64,000 nucleotides of DNA from Isoetes taiwanensis (lineage: Eukaryota > Streptophyta > Lycopodiopsida > Isoetales > Isoetaceae): the NCBI GenBank assembly GCA_021234155.1, contig JAJEKV010000065.1:6892316-6956315 (forward strand). The letters run 5' to 3'. Of the stretch, positions 42,430 to 55,776 are shown in pieces. The translations under genes and the position numbers were made by a program. The notes below the pieces were generated by a model. It saw nothing but the letters and a program-made list of their open reading frames with translations. It did not search any database and had not been told where the DNA came from. Position 1 is the first letter of the stretch. Each line of letters opens with the position of its first letter.

Positions 42430-44125
42430 ATTCTTTGCAAGCGTCCTACTTGCAAACGACCTCATTTTGCTCTAATACTCCTTCCATGGCCTCCATGGAT
42501 TTTGAGTCAATTGGGGATCATGCTGCATGTACTCTTCACTCTCCCACGAACTTCTGAGAGTGACTGATCTCGCCACAAGATCAAGTACTCTGCAATATCT
42601 CATATTGTGCACCTTCCAAATGCGAGTGCCTAAAATCGTCTCAAGAGTTACCACATAGCTAAGGGCTTAGGTGTAGTGTTGTCGCCGGAATTATTATGCT
42701 ATTCGTGGATGATATTGCTTTCTTGAGTGGGTTTAGTGGAATAGATGGTGCACTCCTATTCCATGCACAAGCTCTAACTCGACTCATATATGGCCTTCTT
42801 GACCCTCCCTGAGTCTAATGTATCAAGACATCTTTGACTAATGGTCTTATGGCTCTTACCTTGCCACTAGTATCACAATACTTATTTGGAACCTTGCATC
42901 TATTGTTTCCATCAAGAACCTGAAGTACCTTATGACGGATTTACCAATTCCCTTGGGCTAGATTGAAAGTCCGGCCTCTATCTTAGTTCATACCTGGTGC
43001 AACTAAGTACCTGATCCTAGTCAGGCATATTCGCTAACCAGTGTGAATTCAATATTCTTGATCCAGATCTAAGAATACCATGCTACAGAAGATCAGCTTT
43101 TTTATGCCTATAGCCAATACGATGATAACAATAATAGACCTACTCGAATCTACTTAGAAGGAAGATTTGAACAACCCTACCACCTTGTAAATTCATAATC
43201 CGGTCTTTCATCAAGATCTTATTAGTCTTATTGCAAGCTCAACCCAAGTTAACTCTTGCATTTCTGGAGACCTTGCTCTCTCAAAAGACAATACATCAAT
43301 TATGACTAATTGATTCGTGTATTTTCTCATGAATTCCAATTGGATTCTCCATCACAACTCCTAAAGTTGATTCTCTTACTCCAAGCATTATCAAGAATCC
43401 TTAGCCAAATCCTTCATACACTCCCTTTTGGTTTATCAGATAGAATGCCAATAGCATATTCCTTAAGAATGGCAATTCTATAGGCAAAACGCAATACAAT
43501 TTCTAGTGTAACGTTTAATCTTAAAAGGGATTCGAAAATAGCAGAGTGTAATGTTCAAACGTAATCCTAGATTAAGTCTTCTACATATTATCTGCTACAT
43601 CTTAGGAACCCAACCAAATTTATATATACTACTTTGATAATAAAGAGGTTTGATTGATACAGACTCCGCGCCTTGTTCTATGCCGTTATATGCCTGACCC
43701 TACCAGGACAATGTCATTCCTTTAGAAAAATTTTCTTCCTAAGTCTAATGACCTATATGTCCTTATTAGGTGAACCCGTTATATACCAGTGCTTTGGATT
43801 CTACCTTTGCATTCCAATTAGCTACCCATTTTGCTTAGGAAACTTGTGCTAATTATGTTAAGCAATCTACCTCCATCAATCAAGACAACCCTGTGGTAAA
43901 TTTTATGTTGCTGTTCTTTGGGCCTAGCATGTGTAACATGTCCCCGTGCCAATTGTGGCTATTTTACATTCTTGACTCAAGTTGCATTCCATCTTGCTTA
44001 TTCTTTACTGAGGCTAGGAAACCTTTTTCTCCCCACTTTTGAAAGTTAGCTAATTAGCAATCCTTTGCTTTTGGTAGTGAATTTTAAAGCTATATATAAC
44101 TTAACAAAAGCTTTGTCTAATAATA
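42430..44125. other. Unassigned sequence
   Basis: No long frame, repeat or RNA gene recognised. The base composition is that of old, decayed intergenic plant DNA. Confidence 0.4.
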
Positions 44126-44127
44126 TG

Positions 44128-44276
44128 CTTAGAAGAGTTTTGGCAACTCCCTAAGCCCTGCTTATAAGAGTTTTGACTACTATCTAAGCCCTGCTTATAA
44201 GATTTTGACCACTCTCTAAGTCCTGTTTATAAGAGTTTTGACTCCACTTTCTAAGCTCTATTTATAAGTGTTTTGA
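44128..44276. repeat. Tandem repeat, about 41-bp unit, four copies
   Basis: Units of the type ctaagccctgcttataagag followed by ttttgact and a short variable part. The last copy is most diverged. Confidence 0.75.
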
Positions 44277-44279
44277 GAG

Positions 44280-46050
44280 CCATAAGCTTATCACCCAAAA
44301 CAGAATATTCCCAGATAGTCAAATTCCATGGTTAGTACTAAAATAAACATACTTAATCATTTCAATCAACAATTCTTACAATTGACATTTTGCCTATCAC
44401 TGCCTTGTTTGAGGTTTAATTTTAAACATAGTGCTCTCCTAGAGACAACACCATCTCTTGGAAATTAGAATCTCTTCAACCTATACTTACCTTGTAGAAG
44501 ATAAGTTCTTGGTCTTAGCATAAGATACAGACCTTTATTTTTGTTAGTCCAAGTTGTTAATTCAAGTCCAGCTTAAGACAGACTTATATTAAATTAACAA
44601 GGGTTCTTTTCCAGGATCTCAATCGCAAATTGGTTATGGATTCTTTCCCACAAAACCACAAAAACCCATTTTATAATTAATCATTATGATTACACAACTA
44701 ACTTGTAGTTGTAGTATCATTAGAATTATGAAACTACAAACGAATGATGAATAGAGTTGCCTTAGGCATACTTATTCACAATATATGTTGGCTACACTCT
44801 CCATTGTTCCCAACACTAGCAGACAACTAGTAGAGGCATATCTATAGAGGTTATTCTATAACAACAAATACCCCAGGTTGTTTGCCCTTTCAACCTATTT
44901 CACGATTTTTACATCATCCTAGAGGAATGAAATCCTTGTATGCCACGATGTAGCTAACACAATCATGGTTGCTAATGTTCTATCCACATTTCAAATCATG
45001 CATAAAATGCACCTCAGCCTTGCTTATGCTCCACGGCCTGACAAGAGAACCTACACTAGTCAGTGGGTTTTGCATGCTTATTCTCCAGGCTGCCAAAAAG
45101 GAGCAGCAAGATAATAATATCTTTGCAGGGTATCATGATAAGTTTAAGAACCGTTTAGATAAGCGGGCAAAAATTGACGACACCTGTTGGTGAAATGGAG
45201 TGAAAAGGATAAGCAAAGGATGCTAAGACCAGAATTGGTTTGGGGATGGAATAGAAAAGCCAAAATGATGCTAAAACTTAAGGTATCATGACAAAGGCTC
45301 TTCCAAACTTCAATATAATGGCTTCCAATTTTCAAATAGTTATCTTCCAAACCTCATATCCCAGAGTTTTCTAGTGCACAATTTGACCAAGATTGACTTC
45401 AAAATAAATACTTTTTTCTAAGCTTGACTTCAAGTGCATTGTATTAACTTAAATGGATCTTTGTTTACCTCAACATCATCTGCAAATCTAAGAACTCAAG
45501 TAAAAAAAAAAGTGATTATGTGGTCTTGTAGTGGGGGCAACACCAGGGCCTTCCATAGAAGAGTTTTGAGGAAAGCTGCTTCCAAAGGGTTTTTAAGGAT
45601 TTGTTTTTTGGAATCGAGACCCTCCCTCTATGTGATGCCATGGTGCCAAATCTTGGTTGAAATCGGCGTAGACAAAGATGACAGAACAACCTACTGCTCC
45701 ATCTAGGTAGCCTATTGTTAGGTAGGCAACCTGACAACCTTCTCCATGTCGAACATGATAGGACTTTGCACTGCGACCACACAAGAGGGAAGAGGCTATA
45801 CCCCAGCAGACGGACCCCAAAAGGTTCCGAGGCAGCCTTTCTTGATTGTGCTTCTCCATGAGGTTGTATACTAATGCCCCCCCCCCCTCCCCCCAAAATT
45901 CGGGAGTTCTGTTCCCCTATCCGACCGTTCAATTCTTCACCATGGACAATATTATGAGCAGATTCAAAAAAATCCATGATCTGTGCAGGAAAACTTATCT
46001 AACTGAGAAACGTCCTGTGGGCTACTAGGTAGAAATCCAACTGTTCTGCC
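44280..46050. other. Unassigned sequence
   Basis: No family recognised. A minus-strand frame at 45977-45516 is open for 153 codons but is compositionally odd (poly-Gly from a C-run at 45877-45890) and is not called a gene. Confidence 0.35.
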
Positions 46051-46055
46051 TTTGG

Positions 46056-46180
46056 CCAGGAAGAGGACTCCGAAATGGCAATTTGACTTCGGTATTTCGT
46101 TCGGAATGTGAAGTAAGAAGACTCCAAAGTGGAAATTCGGCTTTGCCATTTAGTTTGGAATGCCGAAATTACCTTAGGAG
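46056..46180. repeat. Two copies of a roughly 61-bp repeat
   Basis: The segment aggactccgaaatggcaatt...ttcgttcggaatg is followed by a copy with agactccaaagtggaaattc...tagtttggaatg. Short and diverged. Confidence 0.65.
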
Positions 46181-46309
46181 ACAAATTATATGGTCAGTTT
46201 TTCCAGATAAGGGAATACACATGCCTCACCAAACAATATTCGTAAGCACCACCTGGGATAATTGACTAAAAGTGCGTCGTACTTGAGGTCCTTTGGCACT
46301 TCTTGACCA

Positions 46310-47160
46310 AGGATTGGTCTTCTGCCCATGTCCTGAGTCCGTCGACAGAGCCAATTCGCAGTTCCGAGGTGGGTAAGTTACCCAGTTCATTCTGCAATTT
46401 CTCATGGCTCCCAGATTATTTTGCTCTTGGATTTTTGAGCACTGACACTTCTAGTTGTCTAGTTCAAGTGCTATTTGTCCTTTTTGCAAAAATCCAACTA
46501 TTAGACTATAAGCATATGTATCTCACTAGTTTTGTGTTTTTGAAATTGGGATTATAACCTTCCATTTTAAACACATATTTCTCCATCATCTTAGTTTCAA
46601 ATTAAGTCAAATCTTCTTTCACAAGTTCCTAATAATTTTTTTTTTTGATATTAGATTCAGAAATCAACAAAAAATATTAATTAACACATGAGATATTATC
46701 ATTTGAATACGCATACCTTTTCCTATCACAAGGAAGTGCATTGACCAAATTTATTCTCCACTTTGAATCCGATTTTGTTATTCATCTCACAACCAAATTG
46801 AGCCAAAGTTTTTCACACATGTCATGACAAGTTTTCTCCGATTTCTCTTTTAAAAATAACGTGAAAATGATTAGTATAGCTTGAGATATTTAGATCTAAG
46901 TGCAACTGTCTAATTTTGCTTTAGGGTCTATAAAGTCATTGATACTTTTTTGCAAATTTTGAATGCAGATTGATTACCTGTTATTGGGTAGGGAAGCAGT
47001 AGTATGAGTTCTTGTTGTATCAAAGCATGCGTATAACTAACACATCCGAGAAGTGTTCAACTTGTATATGATCAGATTTTGTAGGAGGTAATAGAATTTA
47101 TGATAAGCTTATAAATTCCGACTCTTTTGGGCACTTCTATTAAAGATAAATCTGTATAAA
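46310..47160. other. Unassigned AT-rich sequence
   Basis: No gene, repeat unit or RNA recognised. Confidence 0.4.
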
Positions 47161-47164
47161 ATTA

Positions 47165-48345
47165 GCTCTTGAATTTTAATTGCCACATCGGGAGGAGAAT
47201 AGATTCAAATCCCATTCTGTCAGTTCCTATTGCTTCGCATTTTCAACTGCAACTTCTCGACTATGTCCCAAGTGCAATGATCAAAACTTGACCTCCATAA
47301 CGTAAACTATTCAATAATCTAGCAACACACATGGTTTATATTTCAGAGGCCGAGGAGTGGTTGATCGACATTACCCTGGGAACCAAGTTTTGTAGGTAGA
47401 AGACTATTCCTTCTCCAAGAAATGCCAAAATAGCTCGTGTCTAACTCACTCATAGTCAATCGACCTAGGAGATGGCTGCAGATATTGCCATATAGGGCGT
47501 TCGTGTTCCTTTCATTGGCAAAACTGATAGTGTAACTTGGTCCTTAGGTTAATTTTGCCATTCAGGACAATATGGAAAAGTCGAATCACCATTTCAAAGT
47601 CGAATCACCATTTCAGAGCCTTTGTACTGGTCAAATGACAAGATACTTGGGTTCTACACGGTCATCCCTAGGACGTTTCTCAGTTTGATAAGTTCTCGCG
47701 GACCGATCTTAGATTTTTTTGGACATGCTTGAAACAGAATCCATGAACAAAGGATTCAATAGTTGAATAGGGGAACTGAGCTCCGGGGAGGGAGGACATT
47801 AGCCTACGGCCTCCCGAAGGAGCGCTATTAGGAAAGACTGCCTCAACAGCCTTTCTGGAAGTCCGTCTCCTGGGCCTCTCCCCTCTTGTGATTCAGTTCC
47901 GCAAAGTCCTGGGATTGTTCGACTTGGGGAAGGCAACTAGATCTTTGAGTTCTTGAAGTTCCCTCTATTTTATCCCTTGCCAAACCCCTCTACCAAAACT
48001 TCCAAAGGTTGTCATATTTCTTGCATAAAATCCTAGTCATCATGTCCATGTCACCAATATCTTGTCATGTCACCTAAAATCTAGCAACATAACCCAATTG
48101 AAAGACCAAAGATGTATATCTTTTCATTTTAGGCCTTGCCAAAACTTGATCTTGCTTACTTGGTATGCCATATCACCTCTTGGAGTGCCACATCATCTTT
48201 TCTATGCTGTTTGTTGGTGCCACAAGCGTAATGACATGCCCTGCCAAATCCTGGCCACTTGTGGTAAGGGGAGCAGTCCATAACGTAAATCCTACGTTTT
48301 TTGCATCGAGATGGTGACAAACACTCCCGAGACTTTGCATAGGGT
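47165..48345 (+). repeat. Distant copy of the composite repeat
   Basis: It contains the landmark series of the 2.4-6.1 kb array in the same order: aattgccacatcgggaggag, then cctccataacgtaaactatt, then the ttggtccttaggttaatttt block and acaagatacttgggttctac. About 470 bp further on it carries the 200-bp arm that also occurs inverted at 1.6-1.9 kb. The middle 0.77 kb of the unit (the ggaccaggatc part) is missing or unrecognisable. It is immediately followed by a LINE fragment. Confidence 0.7.
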
Positions 48346-48389
48346 ATGGTGTGGGGTCAACATATCTTTATGATATAGCAGAAAAGATC

Positions 48390-49667
48390 ATAATACCCTA
48401 GATCATCTTCTCACTACTAAGAGTTTTAATTGAGCCCGCTAAAAAACCGAGGAAAGCCCTTTATTTAGCTTACATTGATCTCTCGAAGGCTTTCGATATG
48501 GTGCCCCGAGAAAAGCTATGGCTAAGGATGGAACAACTTGATATTCCAATTGTTTGGAGAGGTGCGGTAGCACGCTTATATGAAGAGGTTTTAGCTAAAC
48601 TGTCGTTCGAAATGCCAGACAAAATCCAGAGTACAATGGGAGTGCGGCAAGGGTGTCCATTATCACCAACTCTATTTGGGCTTTATATAGACGAGCTGGA
48701 GGAATGGCTTCAGAGCAGAGGGCATACAGGGGCTAAGTTAGGGAGCTTTGTTATAAAATTATTAATGTATGCTGATGATGTAGTACCGACATCAGATTCT
48801 CTAGAAGGCCTACAAGAACATTTGAACAGTCTAAGTTCGTTTTGCAGCTCTCATAGAATGAAAGTGAATCTTTTGAAAACAAAGGCTATGGTGATTAGCA
48901 CAACAAGCAAGCCATATTTCACTTACCAGAGTGAGATTTTGGAGGAAGTGGACTGCTATAAATACCTTGGGTTGGAGATTTGTGCAAATTACAAGTGGAA
49001 ATAGGGTGTGCAAAAGCGTATCACTGGAGGTAAGGCAGCTTTGTATTCTATGTTATCCAAATGTCATAATACATCATTATCTAGTTGGGGGCTTAAAAAA
49101 ATATTGTTTAAAACCTTGGTTCAAATGTAGTGTTGTATGGTGCAATCAAATAGAACAAGCATTGAAGATGTTTATTCTGGAAGAACTTGGCATAAAGAAA
49201 CAAACACCTTATGCAATTTTACTGGCAGAAACATGTCTTCTCCCACTAGAAGCTGAAGCTTTATGTTTAACTCTGACTTTTGTAAACATACTCAGGGGCA
49301 TAGGTGATAGACGATTGCCAAAACTAGCAATGGATATGTCATTGGTTTGGTTTAAAGAAGTACATGATTGGGTAGGTCGATGGGGGATTGCAGTAAACAA
49401 TCTGCCAGATTCCGAGATCAGCATTAGAGAAATAGTTCAAGAAAACTTTGTCAAACAATTATTGGAGAAACGCGGTTCAAGGATGACCTTTTATCATAAG
49501 GAAGTAAACCCCCTACTCATTTATGTTAGCCAAGATTACTTGCATGCTTCTATTTGTAAGCAGCTAGAAAGGACAATTGCAAGATATAGGTCTAGATCAC
49601 ACTTGTTGAAAGTGGAAACAGGATGCTCGCAGAAGCTAGATCGGAAAAAGAGAACATGTGACATTTG
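48390..49667 (+). mobile_element. LINE fragment: reverse transcriptase to zinc knuckle
   Basis: 5'-truncated LINE ORF2. The RT begins just before KALYLAYIDLSKAFDMVPRE, continues through MGVRQGCPLSPTLFGLYIDE and the catalytic LLMYADDVV, to YKYLGLEICANYKWK and a stop (49002-49004). The reading continues in shifted frames: GGKAALYSMLSKCHN, then ELGIKKQTPYAILLAETCLL and ARYRSRSHLLKVETG. It ends at KKRTCDIC, which is the first Cys pair of the usual C-terminal zinc knuckle. At that codon the sequence turns into a pure ATCT microsatellite. The closest style is the same LINE type as the fragment at 21.9-22.8 kb. Confidence 0.8.
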
Positions 49668-49861
<194 letters not shown>

Positions 49862-49869
49862 AAGACGAG

Positions 49870-50870
49870 ACTAGACTAGAATCTAGAGAAGGAAATACTA
49901 GCACAGACTAGAATAGTAGCTGAGGAAAGAAATTCCAGCAGAAACTAGACAGGACTGGTTTTTAATGACATGTGCTAGTGCCAAACAATCTTTGAGTGCC
50001 TGAGTCAGCATTATGTCCAAGCGTTGTGCATGTCCTATCTGCATGTCATATAGACTGGATTTTAATCAATGGTAATTGTGAGCACAGAAGCTACCTAGCT
50101 ATGTTCATTAAGCTCTTCAAAAATAATAATTCGTCTCCTTCTTGTGACCATATCATTATGTATCAAGTCTATGTTCCAGCCATCGCACTAAACGAAACGC
50201 TTTTTATGACATGTTGGTGCATGGGAATGCATAGATTGGGGTGTGCAAAACCTTGGTAAAAAATACCCTAAGAGGTTAACGCTAGGTTTTTGAATGGGCC
50301 GCCCAATAGTGAGTTTTTTCGTTACAACAGTAAAAACTGTTGAGATTTGTCATAATAGGATGAACAGGCTGATCCGATCACTCATGATTCCCACTTCTTG
50401 GTCTTTGTTCTTGATCCGAAAGCGAGACAAAGCAAGGGGAATTTAAAAAGCGAAGTTCAGGGTCGCCTCCAATGTACATGCCGAAGGTCGCCTCTTGCAA
50501 AACACTTGCTTTTAGGTTCTATCTCGTGATCTCCAAGAGGCAAAGATGGGTAGACCAAAGGATCTAAGAACAATAATCTGAAGCAAAATTGGGGTCCTGC
50601 TGCAAAGCCAGTAATCCAAAAGGCAAGTAATGCTGCCAAGCTCCTGGCAAAATGCTTGAAGACTGGTGCAGAGGCTGATACAAGTGAGGAACGAAATGGC
50701 ATAGCTGTGCTTCCTAATACTTGTGTCACTCCCGAAAAATCCTAAGGTATTTTACAAGTGTGTCAGTTGAAAACATCCAACTGAAAGCGGCGAAGTTTAA
50801 TCTTAGCATGATTATACTTAGACTAAAAGTTGTGCTTTGATCTTTATGCATGAATTTATGTTATTATCAG
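49870..50870. other. Unassigned sequence
   Basis: It begins with a short tagact-rich stretch (agactagactagaatctag) that may be decayed LINE or array flank. No gene recognised. Confidence 0.35.
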
Positions 50871-50878
50871 ATTTTTCT

Positions 50879-50926
50879 AGGAACGGGATAGCAACTGAAG
50901 GGTGGCCTATGACACCTGCCTTCCCA
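50879..50926 (+). repeat. 48-bp shared motif, copy 1
   Basis: The segment aacgggatagcaactgaagg then ctatgacacctgccttccca is shared with 52811-52859. Here it directly precedes an ATCT array. Confidence 0.8.
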
Positions 50927-50928
50927 CC

Positions 50929-51074
<146 letters not shown>

Positions 51075-51092
51075 GGAATTGAAGGTACATTT

Positions 51093-51434
51093 TTGAACAT
51101 GAGAATGAAGATAATAGATGCTAGCAATGGTCTATTCTGCACCACAAAATATGACAAGAGGGATAATTTGCCTTTCCAAGCTATAAAGTATGTAAAAGCT
51201 GATGGTGGAAGACCTTATTTCCAAGCAGCAAAAGTTATAATGTCACAGGTTGTTCCCAGCTTGTATATTAATGGTAATACGGAAGATGCAGCTAGAGATA
51301 TAAATGGAATTATTACTGCTTTTATCAAAAATGGTTTTGATCCCAAGACTCTCAAGAGGAATGTCCAGACTGTTTTGGAAATGGATTTTCCAGGAGTCAG
51401 GTATGAATATACCAATATCATCAAACTGTTGTGA
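51093..51434 (+). other. Open frame of 113 codons, unknown
   Basis: A protein-like frame. It includes KYDKRDNLPFQAIKYVKADG and AFIKNGFDPKTLKRNVQTVL and ends EYTNIIKLL. It could be an exon or the tail of a retroelement protein. It is followed within 20 bp by an inverted repeat (aggagcctgg at 51455-51464, ccaggctcct at 51509-51518). No family recognised. Confidence 0.35.
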
Positions 51435-52299
51435 TAATATATACGAGTGATAGTAGGAGCCTGGTCAGCTTGACTAGGTTCCTACTACACTTAGTCAGCT
51501 GATGCATTCCAGGCTCCTCCACTTGCGGAAGGAGGTAGGGCATTTATGGTGCATGATCAAACTAGAGACAATATAATGGTACATTGACTAAATTACTGTT
51601 GAATTTTGGTGAGTCATGTATCCAGCATCTTCAAAATAATTATTCAAAAAGTGATGGTTTTAAAATTTGCAGTTTGGATGCTTTAAAGATCACAATCTGC
51701 ATAATGCTAAGAATAGCATTTAATATAGTCATTGTCTCCAGAGCATAAAAAATGTACACTTCGAGCATAAATAAGTGACGGTTCTTATTATGTAGCATGC
51801 GCGATCACAAGCACATTTGTTTCAACATAACCACCAGAACAACACAGATCAAAAACATCTCCTAGTAAAGTAAGTAAAATTGCGGTTGCATCGTGAATGT
51901 ACGCATTGAGCATGAACCCTATGGCATTCACGGATTAACATTTGCTATGGTTGTATAAGGATAATACCATAGTATCTGCAAGTATATGTCTGCAAAAAAT
52001 ACCAGTTGTCTAGCTTGAGGCTTAACTTATACTCGGCATGACAACATCTTTAGGAAATGACATCAAAGGGTTTAACAAAGTCTTTTGCAACATTACAACT
52101 AGGGGAAATAAGAAATGTTCTAGCAATGGATTAAAACCATTGAAACTTTTGCTTAAAATTACTCATACACTATTGTAAAGCTTTATTCGAAATTCATCAT
52201 TACTCGGATAGGGCATACAAAAACCCGTTAAATATTACTCAAGATTTGTTTGTTGAGAATCATGGAAAAGATAGAACTGAACAAACCTAAGGTTGTTGT

Positions 52300-52641
52300 A
52301 ACATCTGGTGCCGATTCTTGACTCGAGATAAAACAAAATACCCTATTATTTATGAGAAGGCCGACCAGAGCATGTACACCTGCTGTGGATCTTCACGCGC
52401 CAAGCATCAGTACAGATACTATCTTCGCACGAGAAGGAAGAAGATGGGTCGCCCCAAAAGCTCCAAGAATTCGCCCAAACAATCAGCATGGAATATTGCA
52501 GCCAAGCCATTGCAGAAGAAAGCTCAAGCGGCGTCCGCTCTTCTGGCAAGGTGTCTTAGCAAAAATACAACCTGTGAAGAGGAGGACCAATCCATTGCTC
52601 ATAATGAGATTGGAACCATTGTTCGACCTGAAGACCCTAAG
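52300..52641 (+). other. Exon-like Lys-rich open frame, unknown
   Basis: The frame runs from about 52300 to a canonical splice donor (aag|gtaagg, 52641/52642). Its content is basic and nuclear in style (RKKMGRPKSSKNSPKQSAWN, PLQKKAQAASALLARCLSKN) and then acidic. It could be an exon of a gene into which the copia element and microsatellites later inserted. A second frame over the same bases is also open, so coding is not certain. Confidence 0.3.
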
Positions 52642-52810
52642 GTAAGGGTCTGATAGTATATGTTGTGCTAAATTGGCCTGAGACAAATTGCCTTGGCCAA
52701 ATAAAATTTTACAAAATATTCAGCTTACAGTAATTAAGTTAGTATAATTTGTTAAATAGGTTAAGCTTTGATCTTGTTTTTATGGTCATTTCTTAATCAA
52801 AATCTAAACT

Positions 52811-52859
52811 AGGAGCAGGATAACAACTGAAGGGTTTGCCTATGACACCTGCCTTCCCA
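52811..52859 (+). repeat. 48-bp shared motif, copy 2
   Basis: Matches 50879-50926 with a handful of differences. Here no microsatellite follows. Confidence 0.8.
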
Positions 52860-53352
52860 TAAGTGGAAACCATACTAATGCTTTTTTTCTTATGGATGGT
52901 GGCAGGTAAGAGGAACCCTTCCCTGGTGATTTTGATATGTTATGATTGGGAAGATTTTGCAAATACAACCTCCTGTAAGAATGGTGATGTCTTCAAAAGA
53001 TCTCTCTGGACATTATGTCTATTCTGATTGTTACACATGCAATATTAGTTATGGAAAAGCATGGTGCTATTTTGTCAAGAAAAGATAATGAGTATGTCTT
53101 TTTGCATGTAAATGCAAACAGGTATTTCACTTCTTGTTGCTTCTTTGCTAAATGCCAATATGATCTTACATTTATACTCGTTTGAATTTTTATACAAGAT
53201 TTTCTTTTGGCATGCATTATTGGCTGAGTTAGATCTGACAAATAGACATAAGCACAGATTTTGACTACCTTGTTTACAAGGACAGAAAGACTTAGTGCTA
53301 GTTTTGGTTCTAAGGAGATTAGGCTTTAGATTACCCTAAAGACCTAGTAAAC

Positions 53353-53562
<210 letters not shown>

Positions 53563-53689
53563 TAATGCTGTACAGTGGTGGGAGCAGGATCCATATGTTG
53601 TACAGTGGTGGGAGCGGGATTTCTTGCTTCTTTATGGTATCAGAGCCGGATTTCTAAACATATTAGAAATACCGATCCTGCAAAGAATC

Positions 53690-55600
53690 ATGTCTACAAA
53701 GGGATCCATCGAAAAGCTTACTGCTGCTAATTCATATGTGTGGTTTATCAAAACCAGGGGAATTTTGGCAGAAAAGGGATTGTGGGGAGTGTGCTCGAGA
53801 GGAAACACTCAATCCCGAAGAAAGATGACAAAGGGGTCAAAGGAGGAGATGGCCAAGTGGGTGCAACTTAACCGGAAGGCTAAGAATCTGGATCATGAAG
53901 TGCGTGAATGATGGGCAAATTCCTTGTATTGAAGAGGCATCCACGACCAAAAGAAGCATGGGATTATCCGATCAATGCTTTTAGAAAGGATCGGGTTCTC
54001 CCAAAGAAGTGATGCTTTATGCTCAAATCTTTACCGCAAAATTGAAAGATTGTGAGGATGCATCAAGCTATATTGAGGGGACCAGGGCTCGCTGCAAAAC
54101 AATTGCAAGGAATGGGTAAAGCTTTACCCGAGGATGCAATTGTCCTGAACATTGGTTGGTAGGGCTCCCACCAAAGATTTGATGGAGTGGCGATCATAGG
54201 AGGCGCAAAGGACGTAAGCCTAGACCCCGGGCTTGCACACAAATCCTAGCAGGAGGAGGCTGTCCAACTAGCGTAAAGAAGCCGAGAGAGGTGGTGGGGA
54301 GTAGAGACTCTACCTTGTATGCGTAGGGAACGTCTTTGAGACAAGGACACATTACAAATGTAACGGGGTTGGCCATATTGCAAGAAATTGTGGAGAAAGT
54401 AACAAGGAAAATCCAAAGAATGAGGATGTCAAAGGAAAAGGGAAGTTAGTGGCTAAGAAGAAAACACCTGCTACTAAAGCACATGTGGCTCACATTGAAT
54501 CGTGAGAGTGAAAGTGAAGAGGAAGATGGCCGAGACTAGTGATGGCAACTTCATGGCGAGTTGAGGAAAATAGCACTTGGAAGGAAATGCTTTGGGGAAA
54601 GATTGAGCGGACCATAGCATGGTGTACATCATGGATTGTGAGAGATCCGCATTATCAAAACCACTATATGTGCTATGTTTGCACATGAGGAGGATGCTTG
54701 GTTTTTGGATTCGGTGCAACAGATCACATGACGCCCGCGGAAAGACCCGTTTTGGCGAATTCAAGGAAGAAGCAATTGGAAGGACAAGACAAACAGGGAA
54801 AGGGCAAGCTTAGAGTGGGCGGTACGAAAACAATCAAGGTCGACTTGGGGAAGAGGATAAAGGAAGTAACCGAGGTGCTTTATGTGCCAGTTTTTGCCGT
54901 CAATTTGTCGCCGGTTTCACAAATGGATGATGCAAATCTCAAGCTCACATTCGGGGTGGCAAGTGTGTGATTAAGTGGACCTCAAAAGCGTGTAATAGCA
55001 CAAGGACGAGGTTTGGCAAGTCAGATCGTCTCACTTGGGCTGCGGGACCACAAGCTTTTGTGATAAATGGATGTGACAAAGAACTTGCAAATATGACATG
55101 AACGGATGGGGCATTCCAATTTCGTGACATTAGGAAGATTGTCAAAATTGGAGTCCGGTTGAAGATTTGCCATCTTTGAAAGGCAAAACCAAGCATCTCT
55201 GTGAGGGTTGTCCCAAAGGAAAGATCAGGAAGACTCCATTTCCAAAAGGTGGTGCGGTCGCGAGCAACCAAACCGCTTCGGTTTAGTGCATATGGATTTA
55301 TGGGGGCCTGCCGAAGTTCTCTCACTTGAGGCAAAGAAGTACTTTCTCGCTCATCATTGATGATCTGACCAGGAAGGCTTGGGCATTTTTTCTCAAAAGG
55401 AAGTCCCATACTTTTGAAGAGTTTACCCGGTGGAAGTTGGAGGTTGAAAATGAGAAAGACATGAAGATCAAGAGAATTCTGGACAATCGAGGAGGTGAAT
55501 TCATGGGCGGAAGGTTCCGTGAAATTTTGGAAGGTAATGGTATAAGGCATGAGACATCTATACCCTATGAGCATGAGCGTAATGGGGTCGTGGAGCCGTA
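53690..55600 (+). pseudogene. Copia gag, protease and integrase core, frameshifted
   Basis: Gag starts at the ATG at 53690 with SIEKLTAANSYVWFIKTRGI and EKGLWGV, the usual copia gag opening. The zinc knuckle region is near 54.35 kb and is damaged. The protease active site is near 54.70 kb, where WFLDS and GATDHMTP lie in neighbouring frames because one G is missing. The gag-pre-integrase region is near 55.1 kb. The integrase core at 55326-55601 has IIDDLTRKAWAFFL, RGGEFMGGRF and HERNGVVE, that is, the catalytic Asp and Glu surroundings. In the second Asp motif, ILDNRGGEF is in place of RSDNGGEF. Confidence 0.75.
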
Positions 55601-55776
55601 AAAATCGAACGTGGTCGAGGGAGCAAGAGCTTTACTTCTAGGCAAGCAGCTACAACACGCTTACGGGCGTAAGCGCTGAGCATGGCGCTGTACATTCGTA
55701 ATCGTTTGCCTACCAAAGCACTTGACAATATGGTTCCCCGGCGTACTGGAGTGGGGTCAAGCCATCTGTCAAACAC

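Noticed and set aside
45516-45977. 153-codon minus-strand frame
   Set aside because: Contains poly-Gly from a C-run and no motif; neighbouring frames equally open, so chance is likely.
53635-53646. Genuine tRNA fragment
   Set aside because: TGGTATCAGAGC is the standard primer-binding site of copia elements; position after an LTR end confirms this.
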